Below, piece after piece: positions 29,112 through 41,061 of a stretch of 64,000 nucleotides of DNA. Numbering within the stretch: the first letter of the stretch is position 1; the number at the start of each line of letters is the position of its first letter. The translations under genes were made by a program, and so were the position numbers. The notes beneath the pieces are model-generated. The model saw only the letters and a list, made by a program, of their open reading frames with translations, ran no database searches and was not told where the DNA came from. The stretch lies in the NCBI GenBank assembly GCA_963575645.1, contig OY754464.1:43700192-43764191 (forward strand). Direction: 5' to 3'. The DNA is from Xanthostigma xanthostigma. Lineage: Eukaryota > Arthropoda > Insecta > Raphidioptera > Raphidiidae.

Positions 29112-29466
29112 ACCTCGGATTATTGTTATTTAGGTAAAAAAATAACTTTTGTAGCAAACATTTTTCGTTTTGATGCAATCCTGCACCGCTGTTTGGTTCT
29201 CAATTCATCCCATGCTTCATATTCCTGCCGTGCATAGGCTGAGCTGACGCATTTTGTTTGCTGGCGTGAGCATGGGCGCGCGTGTGTGTACGTGTGCATA
29301 TGCTCATGTATGTACAATGTACGTCCTCGAAAACTAGTTGAATCAGACAATAATCGGTTTTTCGGGATGAATTGAGAGCCAAACAGCGGTTCAGAATAGC
29401 ATCAAATCGAAAAAATTTTTAGTGCAAATTTTTTTTTTTTTTGACTCAAAGAACAATAATCCGAGA
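29112..29466. mobile_element. TIR element, ~100-bp imperfect inverted ends
   Basis: The left end (ctcggattattgttattt ... tttggttctcaattcatccc) pairs with the right end (gggatgaattgagagccaaa ... gaacaataatccgag). The 145-bp centre has a gt/gc-rich stretch (gtgtgtgtacgtgtgcatat). No transposase frame, no clear target duplication. Confidence 0.7.
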
Positions 29467-30708
29467 TGAAAAATATACGTTTCCATTTAAAAAACAAGAA
29501 GTGACCATGATATCTCGGAGGCGTACCCATAAAATAAAAAAAAAACTACACCAAAATTTTTTCTCTTGATTCCTTGCAACTTTTGTCCGAAACATTTTTT
29601 TAAAAAACCCTTCCTGTGCGAAACAAAAAGGTGTTTGGGTTTTAAAAATCCACCTGTATAATACATTACTACAACCAACTTGTCTCAATATGACAATAAT
29701 TTGATAAAATGAAATAAACTCTCAAATCTTAACATAGGGTGGCATGTTGAACTCGCGTCTTTGATTAGTGAGGGAAAACTGTCAAATTATGACGGTGCCG
29801 GGTGCATTGCTATATATTGACGCATATCCAATACACATACAGTACGTATTCATGCGTAGGCGGAAAGTCCACCATCATATTTCCTATCTATCGAAAACAC
29901 AGACTTCGTCTGTGAGTTAGAATTAAGACATACAAATAGGGAGCCACAATTATCATTATTTTTTTCTGCCATACAATGGGACACAATGACGTTAGTTCAA
30001 GTCAGTTTTGAATGGTCTTCTTGTGTCATCGACTATACGTAAAATTGTTAATCCCTATTTGTCTACCCCAATACGAAATGACACAGACAAATTTGTCTGT
30101 GTACACGACACTTGGGAAATGCGACGGTCGACTCTAGGGCTGGCAGTTTTGGTGAGTCAACATGACAAATCTCAACAGCAAATGACTGAAAACATTCAGT
30201 ATTCAGGCCCCAAACCCGTTAACCATGCCGTATTTGTATGCAGTCACAGGACAAGGACATTTCGGATTCGTGGGCACACTGTCACTAACACGTTGCACGA
30301 GACTAGACACCCCTTCCATTCTCTTCTTTTTCTGCCCTTACGAGTACAGGACAACGTTATTATAATGCACACATCTAAAATATTAAACTTTTATTATCTA
30401 TGTTTGTATATGTTGCGGACACAACCCAAATAAGGCTATGTCAAGAGCTATTTTTCTAATAATAAAAAAGATTTAAATTAAGAATGGATGTAAATTTGTT
30501 TTGTTAAATTCGTAATGCAAAGTTTGAATTTTTCCCGCAGAGAGTTTTGAAAGTAAATGTTTTCCAAGAATAAAAAATCACCTCAAAATAATCAAAATAT
30601 ATCAAATATTCATAGGCTTTTCTTATGGTAGGAATGAGAGAATAAATAGAATTTGAATGGAGAAGGATGAAAGGAGAATATTTGATCATTATTCATTTTA
30701 TAGTAGAA
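29467..30708. other. Unassigned interval with a 22-bp palindrome
   Basis: The sequence acacagacaaatttgtctgtgt at about 30081-30102 is a perfect palindrome, and a smaller hairpin (cacagacttcgtctgtg) lies near 29900. A 141-codon frame at 30008-30433 is open, but the peptide has no motif or compositional sign of a real protein, and I do not annotate it as a gene. The interval is less AT-rich than its neighbours and could be host intergenic DNA or an unrecognised element. Confidence 0.4.
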
Positions 30709-31440
30709 CTAGCGGTCCCGCCCGGTTTCACTCGGGTGCAAAAGAAGACTGGGGAAGGGAGGGACATAAGTACGCACATTCATCTTAGTTTACCGAGATG
30801 AATGTTGTGTCCAAATTTCATGATGATCGGAGTTACCGTTCAAAAGTTTTTGTCGATAAAAAGCAGTAATTATGCTTTTTATAAGAATAGATAATACATT
30901 TGTTTAAAATCAATAATTACTGGAATTAATAAAATATAATAAATATTTAATTGAAAACACTGTAGGAAAATTATTTTTGTATAGGTACAGTTGTAACAGT
31001 TTTCAAATGAGCTATTAATTAGATTTATTTAATTTTAATTAGGCGTAAATAAAATTAAAATAAATTTAAATGTAAGAAAGTAATGTAGAAAATAAAAACA
31101 AATTAAAAATATATTCGCCCAACGTGGACCTGATATTAAGAGTCATGTACTCTACCAACTGAGCCAGCCGGGCTTCTAAACGTGCAACGCTAATATTGGT
31201 ATACATATTTAGTTACGGCATTTCACCTAAATAGAAGCTTATTTTTGAGATATATTTTGCAACAGTTTTCATTGATGCTCCGCTCTTATTGGCCGTAATG
31301 TGATATTATATAGCTTATAGCCTCCCTCGATAAATGGGCTATCCAACAAATTTTTTTCTTTTCAATTTGAACCAGTAGTTCCTGAGATTAGCGTGTTCAA
31401 TCAAACAAACTCTTCAGCTTTATATATTAATATAGATAGG
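30709..31440 (+). repeat. Dispersed repeat with actagcggtcccgcccgg head, containing a tRNA-derived insert
   Basis: Begins actagcggtcccgcccggtt (30708-30709 onward), has tccaaatttcatgatgatcg and gttcaaaag internally, and ends caaacaaactcttcagcttt...atatagat at 31440. The same head type is at 24571, 32533 and 33091. The middle contains an AT-rich segment and the tRNA-Lys-like sequence at 31116-31173. Confidence 0.6.
31116..31173 (-). pseudogene. tRNA-Lys(CTT)-derived pseudogene
   Basis: The minus strand reads gcccggctggctcagttggt, agagtacatgactcttaata, then tcaggtccacgttgggcg. This matches a eukaryotic tRNA-Lys with anticodon CTT: acceptor GCCCGGC...TTGGGCG, intact D-arm with box A, and the anticodon loop actCTTaat. 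About 14-15 nt of the T-arm including box B is missing, so it cannot fold as a normal tRNA or carry a full internal promoter. It may be a retro-copied or SINE-derived fragment. Confidence 0.75.
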
Positions 31441-31445
31441 TAGAA

Positions 31446-31965
31446 TATTACCAGTTGAGACATTATTACGGAGTTGATAAAATTCCTGTTTTACCTTATG
31501 TTCCCGGCGATATTGAGTCCGTTGTCGAAAATGAATCGTGTAAGATTTTCTGCAACAATTCATTCAGTACTACTTTCAGCTACAAAGCCTGATATAGTTC
31601 TTCTTAATAAAACCACGCGAGTTATGTATGTCATCGAGTTCTCAGCTCCTGCTGAAACGTACATAGCAGCGAAGTAGACTGAGAAGCGGACATAATATCA
31701 AGACCTTCTTTTTGATCTTAGGAAGCAGTATCCAGAGAATTCTGTTAAATTAATTGTTCTTATATTATTGGTGTTCTTGGAGGAGCCAAATAGTCACTGT
31801 TGGCAAATATAAAATCTATTCCGGCGTATCAGCGTAATGCTGAGTCACTAGTCTATCGCATGCAAAAAGCCGTGCTTATCGGGTCGCTCCGTGTACTCCG
31901 TGCGCACGACCCAAACTCACAGTAATCGCTCATTTCATGGTTTGAGACGCGGTTATAGTTGCACC
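31446..31965 (+). pseudogene. Remnant of a retroelement-like ORF with PDIV...VIEFSAP motif
   Basis: Translation gives LPYVPGDIESVVENESCK, then KPDIVLLNKTTRVMYVIEFS, TEKRTYQDLLFDLRKQYPEN, and in another frame YRMQKAVLIGSLRVLRAHDP. The spacing of PD, E and following residues recalls PD-(D/E)XK nucleases, and similar C-terminal domains accompany some insect LINE-type polyproteins. The frame is broken. Which element class it came from is not settled. Confidence 0.45.
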
Positions 31966-32532
31966 TTGCTCCGCAAGTACCTATCCCTTGTATGACGGTG
32001 ACAAACCTGAAAATTTGGGTGCTTGTGGATGCAGAATTCTTTGCAGAATTTTTCCTTCTCATAATAATAATAATATATTTATTTCAAAAAGTATAGTACA
32101 CTTAATATATAATTTGCTGTCTGATAATTGAAATTGATCCACTCAACTTGGCATAGCCAGTGCTAGGGAGGATTTTTAAATACATGTAAAAAATACGTTT
32201 GCGTGTTAACTGTTTGGATGTATGTGCTTGTATCTGCGGTGACGGTGTGTATGTGTGTGTGTATGATATGAAAATATCAAAATAATGTTTTATAAAATTT
32301 GTAGTTAAATCAAATTTTAAAAGAAATAAGAAACCTGAAATAGGTGAATATCAATATCAATTATATTTGCTTCAAAGTTTTTAAATTACCAATTAACGTC
32401 TTTGTAGAATAGGTAGCATTATGTATGAATAAATTGTGTCTAGCGAAATGTGTGAAATATGACCCGACTTCAACATATATTTCAGTGAGCAGTGCAGTGA
32501 CGCGAAAATTTTTCAACTATGTTCTATATTGT
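31966..32532. other. AT-rich interval, nothing recognised
   Basis: A (taa)n stretch near 32060-32080 and a gtgtgt-rich patch near 32245-32265 are the only features seen. Confidence 0.45.
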
Positions 32533-33090
32533 ACTAGCTGACCCGGCGAACTTCGTACCGCCTAACAGTCAATGAATGTCGTGTTAACTTTTAGCTAAAT
32601 TTACTTTAGGATTTTATTAACGTAATAATGCAAAAAATTTATTAAGTTCAATAGTTTATTTATAGAGAATTTACTTTTCTTTAAGATTGAAATGAAAAAG
32701 GATCGTACTAAGAACAACAGTTACCGAGATATTTTGAATATACTAAAAAAGTCTAAGAACTTCAAAATTTTTAGACAGCAGAAAATTTTCTCAATAGAAA
32801 TATTGCTGAAAAACTCGATTTTCTCACGCTGATTTCAATATATCACGAAAAAAAATCTTTTGCTAGGTACCTTTTTCATATAGGTACGTTTTCCCTGGAC
32901 CAATTGTTTCAATTAGACTAGGTAATACATCTCACCGTAACATTCAAAAATTAATCCTACGTACTATTTATTGCAAAATAAAACATTAACTCACCCGTTG
33001 CTTCAAATTTCTTAATTGTGTTTACACATGAATTGTTACATTTATAATTCCATTAACAATTAGTCAAGCATATAAAAATATATAATAAAC
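32533..33090 (+). repeat. Dispersed repeat with actagctgacccggcgaact head
   Basis: The head is the widely seen insect form of the ctagc..cccg family. It is followed by AT-rich sequence with no frame and ends near the start of the next member at 33091. Confidence 0.55.
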
Positions 33091-34203
33091 TAGCGGCCCT
33101 GTACGTGCTTCGCTACGTATAAAGTGAAATAATAAAACAATTTAATTGGAACATCTATCTATCTATTTTATTAATTGCTAGCTATTTTAAAATATACATG
33201 GGCGTATATGTGTGTATGTTGAGCACTCCGGCTGCGCCGTCGTGCTCGAAAAAAAATAGCGTAAAGTATTCGTAGATAACACTTGCTCTATTTCGAGCAC
33301 TCCGGCTGCGCCGTCGTGCCGAGCAGTTTTAAACGATATTCAGTTTTTTTACATCCTCGATCTAGATATATGGTTGTTAAGTTCGTTGCGCCATCTATTG
33401 AATATTCACTCAATTCAGTCAACAGGTATTGCCATCTTATATGGTTGTATCATGACTGTAGTAGTATAATACGCCGGTTTGAGCTCACTCCTCAGGTGTC
33501 AAATTACACTCAGCTGGAGTGGGGGTAAACCACCACCGGTGAACACCATGCTTCCTGCTTCATTTAAGTCCAAAAAAACTGATGTACTTTAAAATTCGAA
33601 AGAGGTGGAAATGTTAAGGGTTGCTGCCACCCCCTACTTGAATACCATTGTTGAACTCGTCTCAGATCCCCGATTAATTTGGGTCCAAACTTGATATGTC
33701 TAACTTTAAAATTCGAGAAATTGTACACAAATCTATAAAAGTGGAGGGGGTAAAAATAGCTGTTTTCAAGCTATTTTTTAAGTGGCCCAGAAACCCCCTT
33801 ATTCATCTACTGACTGTCAAGGAATAGACAAATATTTTGCAATAAAATAATATTGCGACTATAAATTGAAATGTAAGCTATCCTATCTTTCAAGCTGGGT
33901 CGAATTGCACACGGTGTGCAAATCAAATTTAAAATCGGTTCAGTAGTTTAGGAGTCCACCGCGGACAAAGACTATTTTTCAAGTGGCCCAGAAACCCCCT
34001 TATTCATCTACTGACTGTCAAGGAATAGACAAATAATATTTTGCAATAAAATAATATTGCGACTATAAATTGAAATGTAAGCTATCCTATCTTTCAAGCT
34101 GGGTCGAATTGCACACGGTGTGCAAATCAAATTTAAAATCGGTTCAGTAGTTTAGGAGTCCATCGCGGACAAAGATGTGACACGTACTTTTTATATATTA
34201 AGA
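33091..34203 (+). repeat. Dispersed repeat with ctagcggccctgtacgtgct head and an internal tandem duplication
   Basis: Starts ctagcggccctgtacgtgct and ends ctttttatatattaagata. The phrase gagcactccggctgcgccgt occurs twice (near 33221 and 33296). A segment of about 200 bp is repeated head to tail at 33771-33970 and 33971-34173 (both contain agtggcccagaaaccccctt and gtgcaaatcaaatttaaaat) with very few differences. Confidence 0.65.
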
Positions 34204-36308
34204 TAAAAAAAATAACGTTTAAAGATATATGTAGGTAACGGCTGTTATATTATGATTTAATACTGTGAAATAGACGCCACGTTTAAACAAGTTTTGTAGT
34301 TTTATTTTAGTAAATGTCCAAATGCAATTTGGTTGAATTCGTAAAAATTTATTTACATAACGTGGCAAATTATTATCAATTGTTTTTAAAGCCTAAAAAA
34401 ATTATAAATATACATATCACAAATCGCCGTTAAATAGAAATTATGCAATGTTTTATTTGAATCAGATTGATTATATAATAATGTGTTAAATATGGTACGC
34501 CACTGAAAAAGAAGCGATGAAGTTGCAAATTTGTAGTCGTAAGCAAGTAATATAGACAAACAGTGAATTCTCTTACATCATGAGATTGGATTTTGAATGA
34601 AATGCGAGTAATAAATGTAATAAACTGAAGTAACCAGCCCCTTTAGTGTATATGTATTATACATACTTCATTCCTACACAAATTATATAACCTCTACGCA
34701 TCATCCCCTATTTCATCAAGTGGTTCTAAAATATACCTCCCTTAGCGATACATTTTAGTCTAAATTTATATTGCATTAGGTGTATATAATGGACAAAACA
34801 TGGGGTGTAGGTATGCATTGCCTAAATGTTATACAGTAGTACGGAGATGTATTAAAAACGAACAATATTATACAACTGATTTATGTGCATCGGTAGAGGA
34901 ACGTGACAGATGCGGTATGTAATCCTCTATTTTATTTTGTACTTTAGGTGCGACTTTTGAATATCGCTTAAATTGTATTAGAAGAAAAATAAATCTACGA
35001 GTTAGCAGCTCTTTTATTTTTACAAATATTGTTTGAGTATGTTTTGACTCCAGCATAGTAATCTCTTTTACTCAATGCTGCAGGATTATAAAAATAATTC
35101 TTTTACTATTTATGACGGTTTTTACGTAATATTTATTTATTTTGTACATTTTAGAATCTGGCGTGTAGGTTAAAATTAGATTATGTAAATTTGATCAAAG
35201 CTTTGGTTTATGAATTTTTATGACATTAATAAAAATATTGCCGAAAAATATTCAACTGAAAAATTTCGTGACCACACACATTAAGGAATATAGAGGTTAT
35301 TTGTGACAGGGTTAAATAGTAACACGGTTTTTTCAGAATCAATTTGAAACCTGTAGGCAATAATATCCACTTCATTTACTCTTTATAGTACGTGAGTCTC
35401 ATTACGCAAGCACAATTGATATTAGGTTGCAGAAAACATTTTCAGAAAGTCTGCTGAAAATAACATCACATATTGACCAAACATATCTCTCCATAAGAAA
35501 AGCATTGCAAATCGATATGTAGATGCATGCATAAAAAATAAAAAAATGTCAAAATCTAAGCTCATTGTCAAATCAGATTTTATGACAATGAATTCTGCAG
35601 CCCAGAAAGAGTGTTCAGCTGAACTTCACGCGGAAAAGTGGTAAGCGTGTGCCCTTTTTTCAATATATATTTTGTCAAAAAAGCCTTAACGGAAACTTTT
35701 ATTTTCGGTCTGTTATTTTACTACATCTCTTGTTCTGTTTGTACAGTAAACGAAAAAATTATTTAGTTACAAACTTTTATTATTAATCCCCGTTCAAATT
35801 CATCATTAACATTCCAACTCCAGACATGGAAAAAACTTCCCTATATTATTTCGTGCTAAGGTCCATGGAGTATAAAAAAAAACCTTTTAAAAACTTTGAA
35901 CCTCTTTCAAAATAGATCACTAAAAAGCGTAAAATAGCAAAGTTTTGAAATCGGAGTCTATTTAATTACTGTAACTTTGTTATTTTACGCTTCTTGTAGC
36001 CTTTTTTGAAGGAAATTTTTTTAGTGGCTTTGCAGTATCTAGTTTGCACTTTATAAATTATCTTTTCCTTAATATTTTAAAACTAAAGAGAAACTGATGG
36101 ATCGATTTAAATAAAATTTATGTGAGATTAACCCGAAAGTGTGTTCTGTTAGATAGAAAAGATTCATCAAAATTTTGCAAATGCTGGGGATATGAAGAAA
36201 TATATATAAAAAAAATTCCTTTTTGGAAGTCAGTTTCAAACGATCAAAACGATAGAGAAAAATTGTGTAGTACCATCTGTAAACATTCCGAACAAAATGG
36301 TGCCGAAA
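34204..36308. other. 2.1-kb AT-rich interval without recognised elements
   Basis: No repeat arms, tandem arrays or credible frames. Apart from short A/T runs this is the longest stretch in the window that looks like plain intergenic DNA. Confidence 0.5.
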
Positions 36309-37619
36309 CTTTTTAAAAAGTTATGACTGGTGCAAAGAATCCTCCAGGAGTCGGAGCGCGAGAAGAACGCTTCGGGTGAGGCACAGGGATTCCGTTGTTT
36401 GAACTGCCGCGAACGAGGGCGCACACGACGAAACTGCTCTAAAGCCGGAAAACTAAAAAGGGTCGACAGGAAGGGGCAAACGTTGAGGAATTCCCCGGAG
36501 GTCACCATCAAAGTAGTGTCACCTAAGGACCGCAATGCCGATGGCCTTTCACGAAGACCTTGTCCGGAAGATTGCCGACATTGTTCTGGCCTAGAAGAGA
36601 AGATCTGCCGCGTCGCGATAACCGCAATGGTACACGACGAATGGTTGCCAGAGGAAGTTCAGCGGGAGCAGGAGGCGGACCCAGACTTGAAGATATTGCT
36701 AAGGTGGAAGCGCAGCGGGTAAAGACCGGCCTGGGAGGACGCTAGCCCATTTAGCGGAGCACTGAAGACGTACTGGGCCCAGTGGGACTCTCTGACGATA
36801 GAAGATGATTTTCTGAAGCGGGTTCTGGAGAATGAAGATGGCACGAACGTGAGGCACCAGCTTGTGGTACCAAAAATCCGGGTGCCAGATGTGCTGCCAC
36901 ATCTTCATGACGGGGCCTCGGGAGGTCACTTCAGCGTAAAGAAGACTTTGGAGACAGAGAGCGGTTCTACTGGGTCAACTTAAAGAAGACGTCCGCGGAC
37001 GGTGCCGCAGGTGCAGGCTGTGCGCCGCCGGTAATGGACCCCTGGGAAAACGAAGAGCACCGATGCGACAGTACAACGACGAAAGTCCGGTGAAGAGGGT
37101 CCGCAAGAGTAGCCAACTAGCCAGCGACCGGATGAAGAGCCGTTACGACGTGAAAGCACAAGAGGGCGGGTTTCAACCAGAAAATTTAGTCTGGCTGTAC
37201 AACCCGAGCATACTTCGTGGCCTCTCACCGAAGTTACAACGGAACTGGGAAGGCCCATACCAGGTAACGAAGCGGATCGATGATGTCGTCTACCGCATTC
37301 GGTAACTACCAAGGAGAAAGCCTAAGGTGGTACACTTCAACCGGCTATCACCTTACGAAGAAGGCGACGAGGCCAGAATCACCATCGGCCGGACTACTCT
37401 GGCGGATAATCAGCCTGTTTTTGAAGATTTCATGGCCGAATTCTCCGGTGCCAGAAAGGCCCGTTACGGCGTAACATCGGAAGAGGGGCGTTTTTTTTTT
37501 TTTGGTGTCCCTAACGAGTAATCGCTTGCTCACTGCGTTTCACGAGACCTCCGAATGTCCAGAGGTATTGCGGCTGAATTCGGACGACGATTCGACCACC
37601 GAGAAGGGCTCCGGGAACA
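36309..37619 (+). mobile_element. Ty3/Gypsy fossil, plus strand, incomplete
   Basis: Recognisable parts in order: a zinc-knuckle-like segment (CLNCRERGRTRRNC), the end of RNase H (NADGLSRRPCPEDC), an integrase zinc-binding region (LPEEVQREQEADPDLKILLR, HHDGASGGHFSVKKTL type) and an integrase C-terminal region (NPSILRGLSPKLQRNWEGPY, VVHFNRLSPYEEG). GC content is clearly higher than its surroundings. No LTRs were seen. It is heavily decayed, with many breaks and large parts absent, and it differs from the two other Gypsy copies in this window. It ends against a LINE fragment at about 37620. Confidence 0.8.
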
Positions 37620-38160
37620 GGTTAACCAAGTTAGATACCTAGGCAAAACATTCACATATGACAATAATCATGACATCGAAATTAAAAACAGAATAACTAT
37701 GGCAAAACTAAATTTTAATAAAATGAGCAAATATCTAACGAACAGGAAAGTAAGTATTAAAACCAGATTAAAAATGCTAAAATCATATGTGTGGTCAGCT
37801 TTATTATATGCATGTGAAACATGGGTTTAAAAAAAAGTAATATGAAGAGATTGGAGTCTTTCGAGATGTTATCGGAAAATGCTTAAAATAAAATGGACAG
37901 ATTTCGTGACTAATTTACAATTAGTGTTAAATAAAATGAAAAAAGAAAAAAATCTCGTCCTAACTATAAAAAAAAGAAGTTTAGCATATTTCGGGCATCT
38001 TATGAGAAGCCAACACCTCGAATTTCAAAAATTAATTCTGTTAGGCAAGCTAAAAGGAAAAGTCTCGAGGGGTAGAAGAAAAATAACCTGGCTAAGCAAT
38101 ATAAAAAAATATTGTCTCAAGACACAATTCAAGAATTACAAGGCGCAAGATTTTACATAA
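37620..38160 (+). pseudogene. LINE RT C-terminal fragment (RTE-like or related)
   Basis: The first frame reads NQVRYLGKTFTYDNNHDIEI, KTRLKMLKSYVWSALLYACE and TWV, the conserved RT thumb region of elements that end in a CETW block. A second frame continues KWTDFVTNLQL, KKRSLAYFGHLMRSQHLEFQ and GRRKITWLSNIKKY. A stop follows TWV (37828-37830), a frame shift lies between the parts, and everything upstream of the thumb is missing. The end merges with R-tail sequence in inverted orientation at about 38118, where TIQELQGARFYIIYP can be read across the join. Confidence 0.75.
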
Positions 38161-39027
38161 TATACCCCGACGTTATGTTCGAAAATTGGTGTATATTTTA
38201 ACGACACTTTGAACTTAATAATATAATTTAATTAACTTAATCTAAGAAAAAAATAACAGTTGAAAATATTGATAGGTACACAGAAAGGAAAAAATTATTT
38301 TAATAATTTATTAATAATTAATTTAGGTTCATAAATATAAAGCGTTAGCTGTAAACTCTATGATCGTTTATTAGTCACAATCAATAAAATAATTATGACC
38401 CTAAATTATTAAAAATTATATTTCCTTTTTGGTATATTTCAATTTTTATTAGTATTTTATTTTTCGTGTTTTTATAGTCTTTCAAAATTTTAACTATTAT
38501 GACATTAATTTATAAAAATTATTTGATTATTTTATTCAACATGGTTGGTGAAGGAAAAGGTATTCCGTCATCTCGGGGCATCCGCCATATTGGATATATA
38601 CATTGTCACCAGACTTATGCATAGTGTGAAATTTCAAAGCTTTAGTTAATTTAATCTAGTCGAACAAATTGCAGTAATTGGACTACGGGGCCTTTCCAAC
38701 TAATAAATTATAATATTGATATTTGACATATAATAACAAAGAAAATAAAATTTCCGTTAACGCGTACAGTAACGCGGGTAACGGTTACCACTAAACATTA
38801 TAAAATTTGCTATTCGTTTTCATTGTTTTCTATATGTTATCCCGTTATGATGTTAGAATTAAACAAAGCATGCTTGTCAAATACCTAACTAACATCTACA
38901 GAACAAACGAACATTAGATTTTTTTATTTTCAAAATATTTCTGAAACTACAAATTAAGAAAAACACATTTTCTTCATGACTATCTTGTAAAAATATACAG
39001 GCTAATAAACCGTTATGACATGTATAT
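38118..39027 (-). repeat. R-tail and start of R-array, minus strand
   Basis: Read inverted it matches 3471-4310 (gtaattcttgaatt, tacaccaattttcgaacata, ggcggatgccccgagatgac, aacggttacc). It reaches the R-array at about 38990 and is cut at 39027 by the Ty3/Gypsy element; the array resumes at 45739. Confidence 0.85.
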
Positions 39028-40011
39028 TGTCACGTGGTGCCATAGCACCGCGACAATTTTTTAATATTAGCATAAAAATTATTATAATAAAATAAATAAA
39101 TAAGGAAATCAAATCACTAAATTCGCGGATATTTGCATGCGCGGTACGATTTGGATCGCGTGGCTTGGACATATAAACATAAGTGTGTCTATCGTGTGAT
39201 CCAGTCGTCTGACTCTAAATACGCGGTATCTGTGATTTTCAAAAGTGAAAAAGTGACAAACAATAGTTGTTAGGTTTGAAATAATTAAAATCAATATTGA
39301 TTAGTTACGGAAAAATAACAAACATTAAGTTGTTTTCCGCGATTCGGTGTGGTGGCATGAAAAGGACGCTCATGGAATAAACCACAGAATCATCTTCAAG
39401 CTTCTTCTCCAAACCGAATTTAGACTTCATGGTACTACCATGAAGTGCCTAAATACCCGTAGTCACTCACGAATTATGTAAAGTATTCCTAGAATAAGTA
39501 TTGTTCAAGTGTAAGTAAGTACTCTTCAGAAAAAGGTATGACGCTCACGCCTAGTTTTCTTTTCCTCTTTCACGTTTTATTATTTTTTTTTTTTAATTTA
39601 AGCAACCTTATTAAATGTACTTCCCTAGATAATTAAGTGATCACCTCGTCAGGGTTCTACCCCCAGTTTCTAATTGTCAATCATGATCAAATGATATTGT
39701 TAATATTAAGAATGTACTTGTAAATCAGATTTCTTTGTACCTTGTCACCGACACGTTTTTTGAAGTGATTATGAAATATAATTGTTATCGACCCACTGCA
39801 TATTCTTTTCTTTGTTACATTTCTGCACAAGTTTCTCAGAACAGTAGAAGAAGTGGAGCTGTACCCTCTCTGATCACTATGGGCCCAAAATAACACCGGT
39901 ATAGCCCAAACAATCCACCGTTTTGAGAAATCTGTCCGTCTTTTTTCTTTTATTTATTCACAGGTGGGAATGGACCTACGTTACCAGAAATCCTTCCACT
40001 GCCGTGCTATA
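39028..40011 (+). repeat. 5' LTR of the young Ty3/Gypsy element
   Basis: 984 bp, starting tgtcac and ending gctata. It contains a T-rich tract near 39580 and no coding region. It appears identical to the 3' LTR. No TATA box or polyadenylation site is assigned with confidence. Confidence 0.93.
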
Positions 40012-40013
40012 AT

Positions 40014-40028
40014 TGGTAGCAAGGAGCG
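40014..40028 (+). promoter_or_regulatory. Primer-binding site, probably initiator tRNA-Met type
   Basis: The sequence tggtagcaaggagcg lies two bases after the 5' LTR. TGGTAGCA is complementary to the 3' end of insect initiator tRNA-Met (…TGCTACCA); the match beyond eight bases is imperfect, so the tRNA assignment is tentative. Confidence 0.6.
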
Positions 40029-40080
40029 TAGTTAATTCCTGAGTCCTGTTCCTGTCCGATTCCACGTCTTCCAGTCGACC

Positions 40081-40944
40081 ATGCCGCGCCATAAGTCCTG
40101 CCGCAGCCCAAAGTCTCCGCCGACACCCGGCCAAAGCAAATCTCCAGGTCCGCCTCCGACCACCGCTGAACTTCCAGACTCTCCGCCGGCGATGGACGAT
40201 CCTCCAGTGCACTCACCGAGTAAGTCCGAGCCAATTCTTATTTCCGTTCCAAATCATACCGCTTCGCATGCAAATATGGGCGATATCCGGGACTTGTTGC
40301 GTAACGTACCTACCGCTACAGGTACAGATCTTGACATTTTGATACAATTCCTGTTAGAAATCGAGAACGTGAGTCAATTCGCTTTAGTTCCATTTCATAT
40401 TTTGTTAAAGAGTTTAGGCACTAAGACTGACGGACCCCTCCGACAGTGGTGGAGACTTAATGTCTATTCTGAACTCGAATGGACACAGCTCAAAAATCTT
40501 ATTCTAAACCATTTCACCACTTCTATAGATCGGGCTATGCTAATAGAACGCTATATCAGTAGGCGTCAGAACCTCTCTGAGAACTTTCCCGAATATGCTG
40601 AAGACGTCTTGAAATACGTCGAATTATTGGGTCCTAGCCTGTCTGAATCGGAGATAATTGCGCGCATTTGGCTTAACCAAAACGAATTCACATTTAATTA
40701 TCTACAATTCAGAGATACCCCAACTTGTTTAGCTGAGCTTCACCAGCTTATAAAACATTTGAGAGTAGTTGAACGTCAACGTAAAACGTACACTCACCCC
40801 AATTCGACCGGACTTGTCGCTCCTAATTTTTCCCCTTGTTGCCGATACTGTAAACAACCAGGTCACTTTATAGCCCAGTGTCCGGTTCGTCCCCCACGTC
40901 CTTCTCCTTCTGAACCTAAGGCTATCCTGCCCTCTCAAGGGTGA
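40081..40944 (+). CDS. gag: gag of the young Ty3/Gypsy element
   Basis: 287 aa. A Pro/Ser-rich N-terminus (about residues 1-55) is followed by a capsid-like helical region (FLLEIENVSQFALVPFHILL, GPLRQWWRLNVYSELEW, ENFPEYAEDVLKYVELLGPS) and one CCHC zinc knuckle near the end (CRYCKQPGHFIAQC). Gag forms the particle and binds RNA. It lies just after the primer-binding site and before pol. The start is the first Met of the frame, preceded by the leader. Confidence 0.9.
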   Translation: MPRHKSCRSPKSPPTPGQSKSPGPPPTTAELPDSPPAMDDPPVHSPSKSEPILISVPNHTASHANMGDIRDLLRNVPTATGTDLDILIQFLLEIENVSQFALVPFHILLKSLGTKTDGPLRQWWRLNVYSELEWTQLKNLILNHFTTSIDRAMLIERYISRRQNLSENFPEYAEDVLKYVELLGPSLSESEIIARIWLNQNEFTFNYLQFRDTPTCLAELHQLIKHLRVVERQRKTYTHPNSTGLVAPNFSPCCRYCKQPGHFIAQCPVRPPRPSPSEPKAILPSQG

Positions 40945-41061
40945 GATAGCGTTGTCAAAATTTTTAGTAAACCGAAAGATGTAGAACAAATTAATGTCTT
41001 TCCCCGGTTAACCACATTAGTTAATAAGTCACCCCTTTCAAACCACCCCCCTCCAGCTAAC

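Noticed and set aside
30008-30433. 141-codon open frame on the plus strand
   Set aside because: No recognisable domain, low-complexity free but unremarkable peptide, no supporting splice or start context; probably chance openness in less AT-rich DNA.
33771-34173. Satellite
   Set aside because: Only two copies of a ~200-bp segment; treated as a local duplication inside a dispersed repeat.
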